From the NCBI RefSeq assembly GCF_030555055.1, contig NZ_JAMOAO010000001.1, forward strand, positions 2,604,001 through 2,668,000: a DNA stretch of 64,000 bases, read 5' to 3'. Below the pieces are notes generated by a model, which worked only from the letters and a program-made list of their open reading frames with translations, did no database searches and had not been told where the DNA came from. The position numbers and the translations under genes are program-made. The stretch comes from Nocardiopsis sp. YSL2 (GTDB lineage: Bacteria; Actinomycetota; Actinomycetes; Streptosporangiales; Streptosporangiaceae). Position 1 is the stretch's first letter. The number at the start of each line of letters is the position of its first letter. Positions 16,763 to 25,698 of this stretch are shown here, one piece after another.

Positions 16763-18607
16763 TCAACGACGCAGCCGGCCGCGGATCAGTTCCACGGCGG
16801 CGGTGAGCTCGGGTACGCGCAGCAGGCGCGCGCATCCGAGGAAGAGCAGTGCGCCGAGCGTGCAGCCGACGGCGGGCGCACCGATGTAGCTGGCCAGTCC
16901 GGGCCCGACGTAGGCGTCGAAGAGCCAGGACACACCGAGGCCGGCCGCGATGCTCGGAACGACGGCCAGGTGCAGGCGCAACAATGTGCCAATGACGTGC
17001 TTGCCGTCAAGCCCTCCGAGGCGTCGGCTCAGCACGTTCCCGGCGATGACGAGGCCGCTCAGGAACGAGAACATGAAGCCGGCGGCCACGCCCACGACCA
17101 CCCGGTCCGGCGGCAGGAGCAGGTAGGCGGTCAGGGCCAGCGCGCTGTGAACGGCCAGGTTGGCGATGGCGATGAGCGATGGGGTGCGGGTGTCGCCCAT
17201 GGCGAAGAACACACGCAGCATGAGCTGGAAGACCGTGAACGGGACCAGGCCCAGGGCCATGACCGCGAGGATCTGGCCGATGTTGGCCGCGTCGGCCACG
17301 GAGATCGACCCGCGGGCGAAGGCCAGCACGGAGATCGGGACCGCGTACATCGCGATCGCGAACGCCATCGGCACCAGAACGAACGCCGAGATGCGCAGGG
17401 TGCGGGAGAAGTCCGAGCGGACCGCGCCCCAGTCCCTGTCCTCGGCGTGTGCGCTCATCCGGGGCAGGAGCACGGTGATGAGCGAGACCGCGATGATCGC
17501 GTACGGCAGCTGGAAGAGCTGGTAGGCGAGGTTGTAGGCGGTGATGCCCGCACCGACCTCGCGCCCCTGCTCGATCCCGGCCACGTTGGCGGCGTTGGCG
17601 ATGTTGGTGGTGATCCACAGGCCCGCCTGGGTCAGCAGGGTGTAGAGCATCATCCAGCCGGCGGTGCGCAGCGCCTCGCCCAGGCCGCTGCCGCGCAGGT
17701 CCAGGCGGGGACGCCACCGGTAGCCGGTGCGGCTGAGGGCGACGAACAGGACGAGGGCCTGCAGGGCCATGCCGGCGGCGGTGCCCGCGCCCAGCAGGGT
17801 CAGGTAGGAGTCGTCGACGGGGGGCTCCTGGCCGGGGCCGGCCGCCCACAGGAACATCCCGCCCACGCCCATGATGACCAGGTTGTTGAGCACGGGGGCC
17901 CAGACCGCCGCACCGAACTTGCCGCGGGTGTTGAGCATGGCGCTGAGCAGGCCGCTCATGCCCACGAAGAAGATCTGGGTCATGAGGTAGCGCGCCAGGA
18001 ACACCGAGTCGTCGAACTGCGCGTCGGTGAACCGGGACCCGTACATCAGGATCAGGAACTCGGCGGCCAGGACCGCGACCGTCGTCAGGAGCAGCAGTGC
18101 CAGCAGCGTGGTGGTGACCAGCCGGTCCTCGGTGGCCTTGCCGCCGTCGGCGTCGCGCTTGCGGCGCTTGACCAGGAACGGCACGATGACGCTCGCCATC
18201 AGGCCGCCGATGAGCAGGTCGTTGAGGATGAACGGGATCGTGTGCGCGGTGTTGTAGGCGTCACCGAGCAGGTGGGTGCCGATGGCGGCGCCGATCACGA
18301 TGGTGCGGGCGAAGCCGGTGATCCGGGAGGCCATGGTGCCGACCGCCATGATGGCGCTGGAGCGCATCATCCCGCCGGAGCCCGACCCCGATCCGTCACC
18401 CGAACCGTCGGCCGGTCCGTCACCGGAACCGCCGTCGGAGCGGGACGGCTCCGGCTCGGGCAGCTCGCCCTCCTCGAAGGAGGCCGTGGGACCGCCGGTC
18501 GGCCGGATCGGGCCGTCGCCGGGCAGCGGTCCCTCGGCGTCGCGGTGCGGGTACTGGGGGGAACGGTCGGCGGGGTGTCCGCCGCCGTTCGGGGAGTCGG
18601 TGACCAC
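16763..18607 (-). CDS. murJ: Lipid II flippase MurJ (copy 2, paralogue)
   Basis: The 614-residue product is clearly related to the next gene: IMAVGTMASRITGFARTIVI, GDAYNTAHTIPFILNDLLIG and VPFLVKRRKRDADGG align with copy 1 throughout. A Gly/Ser/Pro-rich lead of about 85 residues precedes the membrane core. The two copies differ enough that the duplication is old rather than recent. The GTG start at 18607 has AAGGAAG about 12 bases upstream. Which copy is the housekeeping flippase cannot be told from sequence; the second may serve sporulation or another polymer. Confidence 0.92.
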   Translation of the reverse strand: MVTDSPNGGGHPADRSPQYPHRDAEGPLPGDGPIRPTGGPTASFEEGELPEPEPSRSDGGSGDGPADGSGDGSGSGSGGMMRSSAIMAVGTMASRITGFARTIVIGAAIGTHLLGDAYNTAHTIPFILNDLLIGGLMASVIVPFLVKRRKRDADGGKATEDRLVTTTLLALLLLTTVAVLAAEFLILMYGSRFTDAQFDDSVFLARYLMTQIFFVGMSGLLSAMLNTRGKFGAAVWAPVLNNLVIMGVGGMFLWAAGPGQEPPVDDSYLTLLGAGTAAGMALQALVLFVALSRTGYRWRPRLDLRGSGLGEALRTAGWMMLYTLLTQAGLWITTNIANAANVAGIEQGREVGAGITAYNLAYQLFQLPYAIIAVSLITVLLPRMSAHAEDRDWGAVRSDFSRTLRISAFVLVPMAFAIAMYAVPISVLAFARGSISVADAANIGQILAVMALGLVPFTVFQLMLRVFFAMGDTRTPSLIAIANLAVHSALALTAYLLLPPDRVVVGVAAGFMFSFLSGLVIAGNVLSRRLGGLDGKHVIGTLLRLHLAVVPSIAAGLGVSWLFDAYVGPGLASYIGAPAVGCTLGALLFLGCARLLRVPELTAAVELIRGRLRR

Positions 18608-18783
18608 CGTGGATCAGGCTTCCTTTCGTCCGACTGGGAGGGTCCGGCCGGGACTCCGCTGTGCGGGGCCCGGGGCGGGTGCGGGCGGCTCGCCGCGACG
18701 CACGCCGACGTGTCGACGTGCGGTCGTGTCGACATGGCGTCCTGTCGGTCAGGCGACATGTCCGCGCGTCGCTCGGTGGGGGC

Positions 18784-21390
18784 TCAGCGTCCGGGGCCGT
18801 CCGGCTTCCGGGGCGGGGGGTGCTCGTTCCCACGCGGGTCAGGGTCCGTCGCCTCCTCGGCGGCGTCCGCCTGGGCGGAGCGCTCGGTGCCATCGTCCCC
18901 TGTCCCCGACGGTGCCCCGTCCACCGGGTCCGCGGTCGCGCCCTCGGAGTCGGCGGTCCCGGCCGCCTCGTCGTCGGTCGGCGTGCCGCCGTCCCCGCCC
19001 TCGGCGTCCTCGGTGTCCTCGGTGTCCTCGGTGTCCTCGGCGGACCGCGCGGTCCGCCGGCGGGCCCACTTGCGCAGGGCCCGGGGCGCCAGGGCCGCGA
19101 CGAGGATCAGCAGCCCGATACCGCTGATCAGCAGGGCCTGCGTGCCCAGGCCGGTGGCGTTCACCGGGATCAGGGTGTCCTGGGAGCTGATCGGCTCGCC
19201 CTCGGCGTTCTGCAGGCTCACGTACAGTTCCGTGCGGCCGTTGATCCGGGCCGACAGCGGGACGTAGACCGTGGTCTTGGCACCCGGTGCGATCTCGAAG
19301 CGCTGGGTGTACTCGCCGATGGCCAGGCGCTCGGAGTTGGCCGAGAACACCGAGAGGTGGACGTAGACCGTCTCCTCCTCCAGGTCGTTGGCGACCAGGA
19401 TCCCGGTGATGCCGGTCCGGGAGGCCAGGGTGACCGGCTCTCCGGGGATGATGCGCACGTCTTCGCGGTGGTCCTGCAGGGTGTTCGCGACGAGGGACCG
19501 CGCCAGGCCGGCCGGGGCCTCGCGGTCCCGCCAGTACGCCGACTCCAGGCGCAGGACCGCGGGGCGGAAGGGGTCGGCGCCTCCGACCAGGACGCTGTTG
19601 AACAGCCGCACGTCCTGGTTCACGTCCTCGATCTGGCTCAGGTACGTCGAGCTGAGCTCGTCCTCGGCGTCGGGGTAGGTGAGGCCGCGGCGGGTGTCCT
19701 CGCGGTCGGACTCGTCCGCCAAGTCGACGTCGTCCAGCCGCTCCGGGGACAGCCACGGAAGCTCCTCGGTCGCCGCCAGCACACCCGACGCGAACGCGGG
19801 GTCGGGGTCCCACCGCGGCTCGGGGGAGGCGACGACCACCCGGTCGCCGCCCGCGTTCTCCCCGGCGATCATCGCGGTCTCGGCGGCGAAGCGCTGGAGG
19901 GCGAGCGCGGTCTGGCCGGGGCCCCCGGTCGGCGCCGACAGCACGTCGGTGAGGCCGTCGTCGGCGACCAGGCCGACCCGCTCCACGCCCTCCTCGTCGC
20001 CCTCCAGGGACGGCAGCGGGGTCTGGGCGGTCGGGGTGGTGGAGAGCCACTCGGCCGGGGGAAGTGTCGGATCGCGGAGCACGAAGCGCTCGGCGCCGCT
20101 CTCGGCCAGCAGCGCGTAGACGGCCTCGTCCATCACCCCGCCGGGCGGGGCGGCGTAGGCGCCGTCGGCCTCCGTCGCCAGCGCGCGCTGGACGGCCTCC
20201 CGGCCGACACGGACGGCGGCCTCGGCGTCGGAGCCCATGTCGTTGTGGATCAGCGCGGCGAGGTCGGCGGAGGCGTAGGGCGTGGCCACGACGGTGTCCT
20301 GGGGCAGCACCCGGCGGGCCTCGCGCAGCCAGACTTGGGCGGACTGATCGGCCTCGAACCGCTCGACGGCCGGGTCGGAACCGGCGGGGACCTCGTCCAG
20401 GTCCTCCACGACCGAGTACTCCCGGGAGGCCAGGCGCACGATGTCGTCCAGCGTGCCGGGATCGACGGCCCAGGTCAGGGGGACGCCCTCGGCGCGGGTC
20501 GGCTCGGCGTCGTCCTCGTCCCCGGCGTCCTCGCCGTCGGTCTCCTGCTCCTCGCCCTCCTCGTCCTCCGCGGGGGCCTCGGCCCCGTCCTCGGCGGCCT
20601 CCTCACCGGTCGCCTCCTCGGTGGGCAGGCCCTCCGCGGTCTCCTCGGCCGTGGGCTCGTCGGGAAGCGGCGTCCCTTCCTGGTCCTCCCCCAGACCGAG
20701 GAGTTCGATCAGGTCGTCCTCACCGGCGTCGAAGGACAGGGTGGTCTGCGCGCCGGCGGCCAGCAGCCGGCTCAGGCGGCCGTCCGCGGCGACCTCGTCG
20801 GGGATACGCGTGCTCAGGAAGGTGTCGTCGTCCGCGCGCTGGGGGTCCGCGATGAGCGGCCACACCCAGGCGATGTCGACGGAGGGGACGTCGTCGCCGT
20901 CCGTGTAGGGGAGGAAGGTGTACTGCGCGCCCACGACCCCGCCGTCGCCGTCGACGGCCTCGATGACCATCGGGTAGACGCCGTAGCCCGACAGCCCGAG
21001 TTCCTCGATCGGTGTGCTGAGCGCGAAGTCCCCGTCCGACTCCGGCTCCAGGGTGCCGAGACCGTCCTCCTCCGGGCCCTCCGCGTTCGGCTGCCAGCCC
21101 GAGCCGGAGGCGAACTCGTCCAGCTCGTCGCGGCCGCTGAAGGGGTGGCGCGAGTAGCGCATGCGAACGGTGACGTCGTCCAGCTCGGCGTCGGTGGTGT
21201 TGGTCACCCGGCCGACCACGCGCAGGGTGCTGTCGTCGTCGACCGCGTCGGGCGTGATGCGTTCGACGACGAGCGGCTCGGCGGTGTCCTCGGCCTGGGG
21301 CGCCGCCCCGACGGACGAGTGCGCGGCCGGGATCGGGAAGAGCGCGGCGGTCATGGCCGTGACCGCGGCGGCGGAGACAATTCGACGCAA
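18784..21390 (-). CDS. Exported membrane-anchored DUF6049-type protein
   Basis: The product has 868 residues: a signal peptide (MRRIVSAAAVTAMTAALFP), a long extracytoplasmic part and one C-terminal membrane helix near residues 755-780 (ALLISGIGLLILVAALAPRA), then an acidic cytoplasmic tail. It matches the large actinobacterial envelope protein always found beside murJ; its function is unknown. A highly acidic Glu/Asp/Ala stretch of about 75 residues near 235-305 breaks the ectodomain. The tail contains the repeat EDTEDTEDTEDAE, encoded by 9-base units near 19005-19040. The gene is first in the murJ-murJ-pseudokinase-sigM line and divergent from cca. Confidence 0.85.
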   Translation of the reverse strand: MRRIVSAAAVTAMTAALFPIPAAHSSVGAAPQAEDTAEPLVVERITPDAVDDDSTLRVVGRVTNTTDAELDDVTVRMRYSRHPFSGRDELDEFASGSGWQPNAEGPEEDGLGTLEPESDGDFALSTPIEELGLSGYGVYPMVIEAVDGDGGVVGAQYTFLPYTDGDDVPSVDIAWVWPLIADPQRADDDTFLSTRIPDEVAADGRLSRLLAAGAQTTLSFDAGEDDLIELLGLGEDQEGTPLPDEPTAEETAEGLPTEEATGEEAAEDGAEAPAEDEEGEEQETDGEDAGDEDDAEPTRAEGVPLTWAVDPGTLDDIVRLASREYSVVEDLDEVPAGSDPAVERFEADQSAQVWLREARRVLPQDTVVATPYASADLAALIHNDMGSDAEAAVRVGREAVQRALATEADGAYAAPPGGVMDEAVYALLAESGAERFVLRDPTLPPAEWLSTTPTAQTPLPSLEGDEEGVERVGLVADDGLTDVLSAPTGGPGQTALALQRFAAETAMIAGENAGGDRVVVASPEPRWDPDPAFASGVLAATEELPWLSPERLDDVDLADESDREDTRRGLTYPDAEDELSSTYLSQIEDVNQDVRLFNSVLVGGADPFRPAVLRLESAYWRDREAPAGLARSLVANTLQDHREDVRIIPGEPVTLASRTGITGILVANDLEEETVYVHLSVFSANSERLAIGEYTQRFEIAPGAKTTVYVPLSARINGRTELYVSLQNAEGEPISSQDTLIPVNATGLGTQALLISGIGLLILVAALAPRALRKWARRRTARSAEDTEDTEDTEDAEGGDGGTPTDDEAAGTADSEGATADPVDGAPSGTGDDGTERSAQADAAEEATDPDPRGNEHPPPRKPDGPGR

Positions 21391-21715
21391 CGCTTGACCG
21401 GTTTCCTGACTCGGGTCCAGGTAGCCGCCCCGCCGGGCGTACGCACACGGGGCGGAGACGGTCGGAGCACCCGCACGGCGCGCTCGGCGGACGCGGGCCG
21501 GGTGGACGCGAGGAGACGGAGGCGTCCTACCACTGCCCCCGAAGATACCTCGTTCCCGGCCCCCGGGCGCTGGCGCGGCCCGGCGCCCGCGCAGCCGCAG
21601 GGGTGACCCACCCTCTCACCGAACACCGTGTGCCCACCAGTGCCGACGCGGTCCGGCGGACGAGTCAGGAGGGAGGAGGCGGGGTGTTCGCGCGTGATCA
21701 CCTAATCTGCGTGGT
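21391..21715. promoter_or_regulatory. Divergent intergenic region with leaderless cca promoter
   Basis: These 325 bases separate the DUF6049 gene from cca. TAATCT at 21703-21708 lies 7 bases before the cca GTG and no ribosome site is present, so cca is probably leaderless. No gene or clear operator is seen in the rest. Confidence 0.45.
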
Positions 21716-23215
21716 GTGCCGAACACAGAGTTTTCGAGTGAGACCGACACCGTCAAGCAGGAGGAATCGGGGACGAACCGCCCCGCGGGGACACTGACGG
21801 GCGAGCAGAGAGCGGCGGTCACCGCACTGCTCGACGCCGTGCGCCCCGTCTCCGACGAGCTCGGCGAACGCTTCGCCGCGCACGACCAGCAGCTCGCCGT
21901 CGTCGGCGGCCCGGTGCGTGACGCGCTCCTGGGGAGAACCTCCAATGATGTGGACCTCACCACGGACGCCGTCCCCCAGCGCATCCTCGAACTGGTCGAC
22001 GGCTGGGCCGACTCCGTGTGGACCGTCGGTATCGAGTTCGGCACGGTCGGGCTGCGCAAGAAGGGCCTGCAGGTGGAGGTCACCACCTACCGCAGCGAGG
22101 CCTACTCCCCGAAGTCGCGCAAGCCGGACGTCCACTACGGAGACAACATCCACGACGACCTGCTGCGCCGCGACTTCACGGTGAACGCGATGGCCGTGCG
22201 CCTGCCCAGCCAGGAGTTCGTCGACCCGTTCGGCGGGCTCGCGGACCTGGCCGAGGGCGTCCTGCGCACGCCCGGCCGGCCGGAGGACTCCTTCAGCGAC
22301 GACCCGCTGCGCATCATGCGGGCCGTCCGCTTCGCCGCCCAGCTCGGCTTCGAACTGGCCCCCGAGGTGGCCGAGGCCGCCCGTGGCATGGCCGACCGTC
22401 TGTCCATCGTCTCCGCCGAGCGCATCCGCGACGAGCTGGTCAAGCTCGTGCTCAGCCCGGACCCCCGCCGCGGCATCGAGCTCATGGTGGAGCTGGGGAT
22501 CGCTCCCTACGTCCTGCCGGAGATCCCCAAGCTGCGCCTGGAGATCGACGAGCACCACCGGCACAAGGACGTCTACGAGCACTCGCTCATCGTCCTGGAC
22601 CAGGCGATCGAGCTGGAGCGCGCCCGCGGGCACGGTCCCGACCTGGTCCTGCGCCTGGCGGCGCTGCTGCACGACGTCGGCAAGCCCAAGACCAGGGCCT
22701 TCGAAGGGCCGGGCCGGGTGACCTTCCACCACCACGAGGTGGTGGGCGCCTCCATGAGCCGCAAGCGGCTCAGTGCCCTGCGCTTCCCCAAGGACGTCAT
22801 CACCGACGTCAGCACCCTGGTCGCCCTGCACCTGCGCTTCCACGGCTACGGCAAGGGCGAGTGGACCGATTCCGCGGTGCGCCGGTACGCGCGCGACGCG
22901 GGGTCGCAGCTGGAGCGGCTGCACATCCTCACCCGCGCCGACTGCACCACCCGCAACCGGCGCAAGGCCGCCGCCCTGGCGCGCGCCTACGACGACATCG
23001 AGCGGCGTATCGAGAAGCTCGCCGAGCAGGAGGAGCTCGACCGGATCCGCCCCGATCTGGACGGCAACGAGATCCAGCGGATCCTCGACGTCAAGCCGGG
23101 TCCGGTCATCGGCCGGGCCTACCGCTACCTTCTGGAGCTCCGCCTTGAGAACGGGCCCATGAGCAAGGAGGACGCGACCGCGGCCCTTCGCACCTGGGCC
23201 GCGGAGCAGCTCTAG
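21716..23215 (+). CDS. cca: CCA-adding tRNA nucleotidyltransferase
   Basis: This enzyme adds or repairs the CCA end of tRNAs. The 499-residue product has the nucleotidyltransferase signature VVGGPVRDALLGRTSNDVDL (catalytic Asp pair in DVD) near residues 60-80, then the RRDFTVNAMAV motif and the RNA-binding core RIMRAVRFAAQLGFEL. A C-terminal HD domain (HRHKDVYEHSL, ALLHDVGKPKT) probably gives phosphohydrolase activity. The GTG start at 21716 is supported by the -10 hexamer 7 bases upstream. Gene order beside DUF6049/murJ matches pcnA in mycobacteria, though the Nudix gene often found between them is missing here. Confidence 0.95.
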   Translation: MPNTEFSSETDTVKQEESGTNRPAGTLTGEQRAAVTALLDAVRPVSDELGERFAAHDQQLAVVGGPVRDALLGRTSNDVDLTTDAVPQRILELVDGWADSVWTVGIEFGTVGLRKKGLQVEVTTYRSEAYSPKSRKPDVHYGDNIHDDLLRRDFTVNAMAVRLPSQEFVDPFGGLADLAEGVLRTPGRPEDSFSDDPLRIMRAVRFAAQLGFELAPEVAEAARGMADRLSIVSAERIRDELVKLVLSPDPRRGIELMVELGIAPYVLPEIPKLRLEIDEHHRHKDVYEHSLIVLDQAIELERARGHGPDLVLRLAALLHDVGKPKTRAFEGPGRVTFHHHEVVGASMSRKRLSALRFPKDVITDVSTLVALHLRFHGYGKGEWTDSAVRRYARDAGSQLERLHILTRADCTTRNRRKAAALARAYDDIERRIEKLAEQEELDRIRPDLDGNEIQRILDVKPGPVIGRAYRYLLELRLENGPMSKEDATAALRTWAAEQL

Positions 23216-23286
23216 ACCGGCCCCAGACGGCCGATCCTGGGCCACAAGGGGTGCGACGCAGCCCGCTCCGCCTGTGGGGGACGGGC

Positions 23287-24009
23287 TCAGCGCGACTTGA
23301 CCGCCGTGACGGCCATCGCCATGCCGAACACGCGCAGCGGCGTGCCCTCCAGGGAGTCCGAGACCGACTGGAGGGCACGCCCGCGGCGGTCGAACGGCGG
23401 CATCAGGTAGTCGATGGCGCGCACGCTCAGCCCCGTGCCCCGCAGCGCGCGGCCCAACTCCTGGGTGGTGAAGGCGCGCGCGTCCGACATCCGGTCGTGC
23501 AGCGGGCGCACCCACGGCAGGAAGGGGGCGGTCAGCGCCGAGCGGCGCCGGGTGCCCCACAGGACGCCGTGCGTCTCGAAGGGGAACCAGCGGTTGGGCG
23601 TGGTGAGGGAGAACGCGCCGCCGGGCTTGAGCACGCGGTGGATCTCGCGCAGGCTCCCCTCCAGGTCGTCGAGGTGCTCCAGGACCTCGAAGGCCGTCAC
23701 CCGGTCGAAGGTGTTGGCGTCGAAGGCCAGGCCGTCGGCGCTCATCTTGTGGAGGCCGACCCGGTCGGCGAGGTCGGTTCCGGCGACGCGGTCGGCGAAC
23801 GCGGAGAGGTGCTCGGGCTCCACGTCGATCGCGTCCACCCGTACGTAGCCCGGAGCCAGCTCGATCGTGTGGACGCCATCGCCGCAGCCGACGTCCAGGA
23901 GCCGGTCGCCGTAGGGCGGCAGCTGCTGGGCGACGGCTCCGACGCGCTTGGACACCCCGCGCGGGCCGAACGCGCTGGACGGCTTCCCCGGTCCGAAACC
24001 GACGGTCAT
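23287..24009 (-). CDS. Class I SAM-dependent methyltransferase
   Basis: A methyltransferase of unknown substrate, 240 residues. Motif I is RLLDVGCGDGVHTIELAPG near residues 35-53. Motif II/III regions follow (DAIDVEPEHL, FDRVTAFEVLEHLDDLEGSL), then the post-motif HRVLKPGGAFSLTTPNRWFP. This pattern is that of the UbiE/COQ5-like Methyltransf_11 group. I chose ATG 24009 (MTVGFGPGKPSSAF) because GGAAGGTG lies just before it; the frame is open to 24051. It is convergent with cca. Nothing nearby points to a substrate. Confidence 0.82.
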   Translation of the reverse strand: MTVGFGPGKPSSAFGPRGVSKRVGAVAQQLPPYGDRLLDVGCGDGVHTIELAPGYVRVDAIDVEPEHLSAFADRVAGTDLADRVGLHKMSADGLAFDANTFDRVTAFEVLEHLDDLEGSLREIHRVLKPGGAFSLTTPNRWFPFETHGVLWGTRRRSALTAPFLPWVRPLHDRMSDARAFTTQELGRALRGTGLSVRAIDYLMPPFDRRGRALQSVSDSLEGTPLRVFGMAMAVTAVKSR

Positions 24010-24134
24010 GGTGCACCTTCCCTGCAAGACGACGAGTCCTGCCGGGGACACTACAGCAGGTGATCACTCGATCACGCAAGGATCACGTTCCGGGCCGATA
24101 TGTCGACCTGTCTCCGTGTCGGCCCGGAACCGGA

Positions 24135-24611
24135 TCAGCAGTCGCAGGAGATTCCGTCGGCCTCGATCACGAGCGGGTCGGCCGCGCGGCGCTCCACGCC
24201 GGAGGAGGTCTCGACCGGCAGCCCCTCCCGCACCCAGTACTCCATGCCGCCCACCATCTCCTTGACCTGGTAGCCCAGCCGGGCGAAGGCCAGCGCGCCC
24301 TTGGCGGCCCCGTCGCAGGCGGGGCTCCAGCAGTAGGTCACCACCGTTCGGGACGGGTCGATCAGGGCGGACGCCTCCTCGGTGATCCGCCTGTGGGGGA
24401 GGTGGACCGCACCCGGCACGTGGCCCTGCTCCCAGGCCCTGGTGCTCCTGGTGTCGACGAGGACGAAGCCGGGCTCGTCCCCCTCCATCGACGCGTGGAC
24501 GTCGGAGACGTCGGTGTACAGGGCCAGGCGAGCGGCGAAGTGCGCGGCGGCTTCGGCGGGGGGCAGAGCGGGGATGCGTACGTCGGGGCCGTCAGAGGTG
24601 TGTGTCGTCAT
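24135..24611 (-). CDS. Rhodanese-domain sulfurtransferase
   Basis: A single-domain rhodanese of 158 residues that would carry persulfide sulfur on its active cysteine. The core reads VLVDTRSTRAWEQGHVPGAV and HLPHRRITEE; the active loop is TYCWSPACDGA, with the catalytic Cys in YCW, followed by LGYQVKEMVGGMEYW. The protein ends CDC. ATG 24611 (MTTHTSDGPD) is the likely start; the frame is open to 24659. It is divergent from an Lrp-type regulator, with 93 bases between, which makes it a plausible regulatory target. Confidence 0.85.
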   Translation of the reverse strand: MTTHTSDGPDVRIPALPPAEAAAHFAARLALYTDVSDVHASMEGDEPGFVLVDTRSTRAWEQGHVPGAVHLPHRRITEEASALIDPSRTVVTYCWSPACDGAAKGALAFARLGYQVKEMVGGMEYWVREGLPVETSSGVERRAADPLVIEADGISCDC

Positions 24612-24670
24612 GTCCACAAAGCTACGGTGGAGTACCCGTTGCCAACAGGGAGTATCCACGGCATCGGGTG

Positions 24671-24698
24671 TTGATCGCCCACGGAACCACGGTATACC
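24671..24698 (+). promoter_or_regulatory. Predicted leaderless promoter of the Lrp-type gene
   Basis: TTGATC (24671-24676), a 16-base spacer and TATACC (24693-24698). The ATG at 24705 is 6 bases after the -10, so transcription should start at the start codon. Confidence 0.55.
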
Positions 24699-24704
24699 TG
24701 TGCC

Positions 24705-25175
24705 ATGACCGATGAATCCCTGGACGAGACCGACCTGCGCCTCCTGCGCGCCCTACAGGACGACGGGCGCGCGACCTACGCCGAGCTGGCCCGCGAGGTC
24801 TCCATGTCGGCCAGCGCCGTCACCGAGCGGGTGCGGCGCCTGGAGGAGACGGGAGTGATCACCGGCTACTCCGCCTCCGTGGCCCCGGAACGCCTCGGGT
24901 TCACCGTGCTGGCCTTCGTCCGGCTCGCCTACCCCACCGGCCACTACAAGCCCTTCCACGACCTCCTGGCGACCACGCCGGAGATCACCGAGGCCCACCA
25001 CGTCACCGGGGAGGACTGCTTCCTGCTCAAGGTGCTCGCCCGCGACATGCGCCACCTGGAGGAGGTGGTGGGCCGCACCGCCGCCCTGGGGTCGGTCACC
25101 ACGAACGTCGTCTACTCGAGCCCGCTCGACGGCAGGCCCCCGACGGACGCGTTCGCGGCGGGTGCGGGACACTGA
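24705..25175 (+). CDS. Lrp/AsnC-family transcriptional regulator
   Basis: A feast/famine regulator of 156 residues. The N-terminal winged helix-turn-helix spans about residues 6-60 (LDETDLRLLRALQDDGRATY, then SMSASAVTERVRRLEETGVI). The C-terminal RAM ligand-binding domain has VLAFVRLAYP and EAHHVTGEDCFLLKVLA, where the G-x-x-D/C loop senses amino acids in relatives. The ligand is unknown. The divergent rhodanese gene and the following GNAT gene, whose ATG is 5 bases after its stop, are likely targets or partners. Confidence 0.92.
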   Translation: MTDESLDETDLRLLRALQDDGRATYAELAREVSMSASAVTERVRRLEETGVITGYSASVAPERLGFTVLAFVRLAYPTGHYKPFHDLLATTPEITEAHHVTGEDCFLLKVLARDMRHLEEVVGRTAALGSVTTNVVYSSPLDGRPPTDAFAAGAGH

Positions 25176-25179
25176 GCGG

Positions 25180-25698
25180 ATGACGACCACCACCTGGTAC
25201 CTGGAGTCGACCGCGCCGTCGGACCTGGTCCCCGCCCGCGAGCCCGAGGCCGGGCGGGACGTGCGCTTCACCCGGTGCGGCATCCCCAGCCCCGACTTCA
25301 GCCGCTTCCTCTACGAGCGCGTCGGAGGGGACTGGCAGTGGACCGACCGGCTCTCCTGGTCGCACGAGCAGTGGCGCGCCTGGGTGGAGCGCCCGGGGAG
25401 CGAGACCTGGGTCCTGTACGAGCGCGGCACCCCTGCGGGCTTCGCGGAACTCGACGCACAGCCCGAGGGTGCCGTCGAGATCGCCTACTTCGGCCTGCTT
25501 CCCGGCTTCCTCGGCCGGGGACTGGGCGGCCACATGCTCACGCTGACGCTGCGCCGCGCCTGGGACCTGGCCGAGCGGTGGCCGGACCGCGAACCCACCC
25601 GCCGCGCGTGGGTGCACACCTGCACCCTCGACGGCGAGCACGCCCTCGCCAACTACCGGGCGCGCGGCCTGCGGGTGTACCGGGAGACCACGGACTGA
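25180..25698 (+). CDS. GNAT-family N-acetyltransferase
   Basis: An acetyl-CoA-dependent acetyltransferase of 172 residues; substrate unknown. The acetyl-CoA-binding part reads VEIAYFGLLPGFLGRGLGGH with the Q/R-x-x-G-x-G/A loop as RGLGG, followed by LTLTLRRAWDL. The end ALANYRARGLRVY is the family's last helix-strand. ATG 25180 starts 5 bases after the Lrp gene stop; an in-frame GTG at 25162 would overlap it. The last 46 bases overlap the 3' end of the convergent MFS gene. Confidence 0.85.
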   Translation: MTTTTWYLESTAPSDLVPAREPEAGRDVRFTRCGIPSPDFSRFLYERVGGDWQWTDRLSWSHEQWRAWVERPGSETWVLYERGTPAGFAELDAQPEGAVEIAYFGLLPGFLGRGLGGHMLTLTLRRAWDLAERWPDREPTRRAWVHTCTLDGEHALANYRARGLRVYRETTD

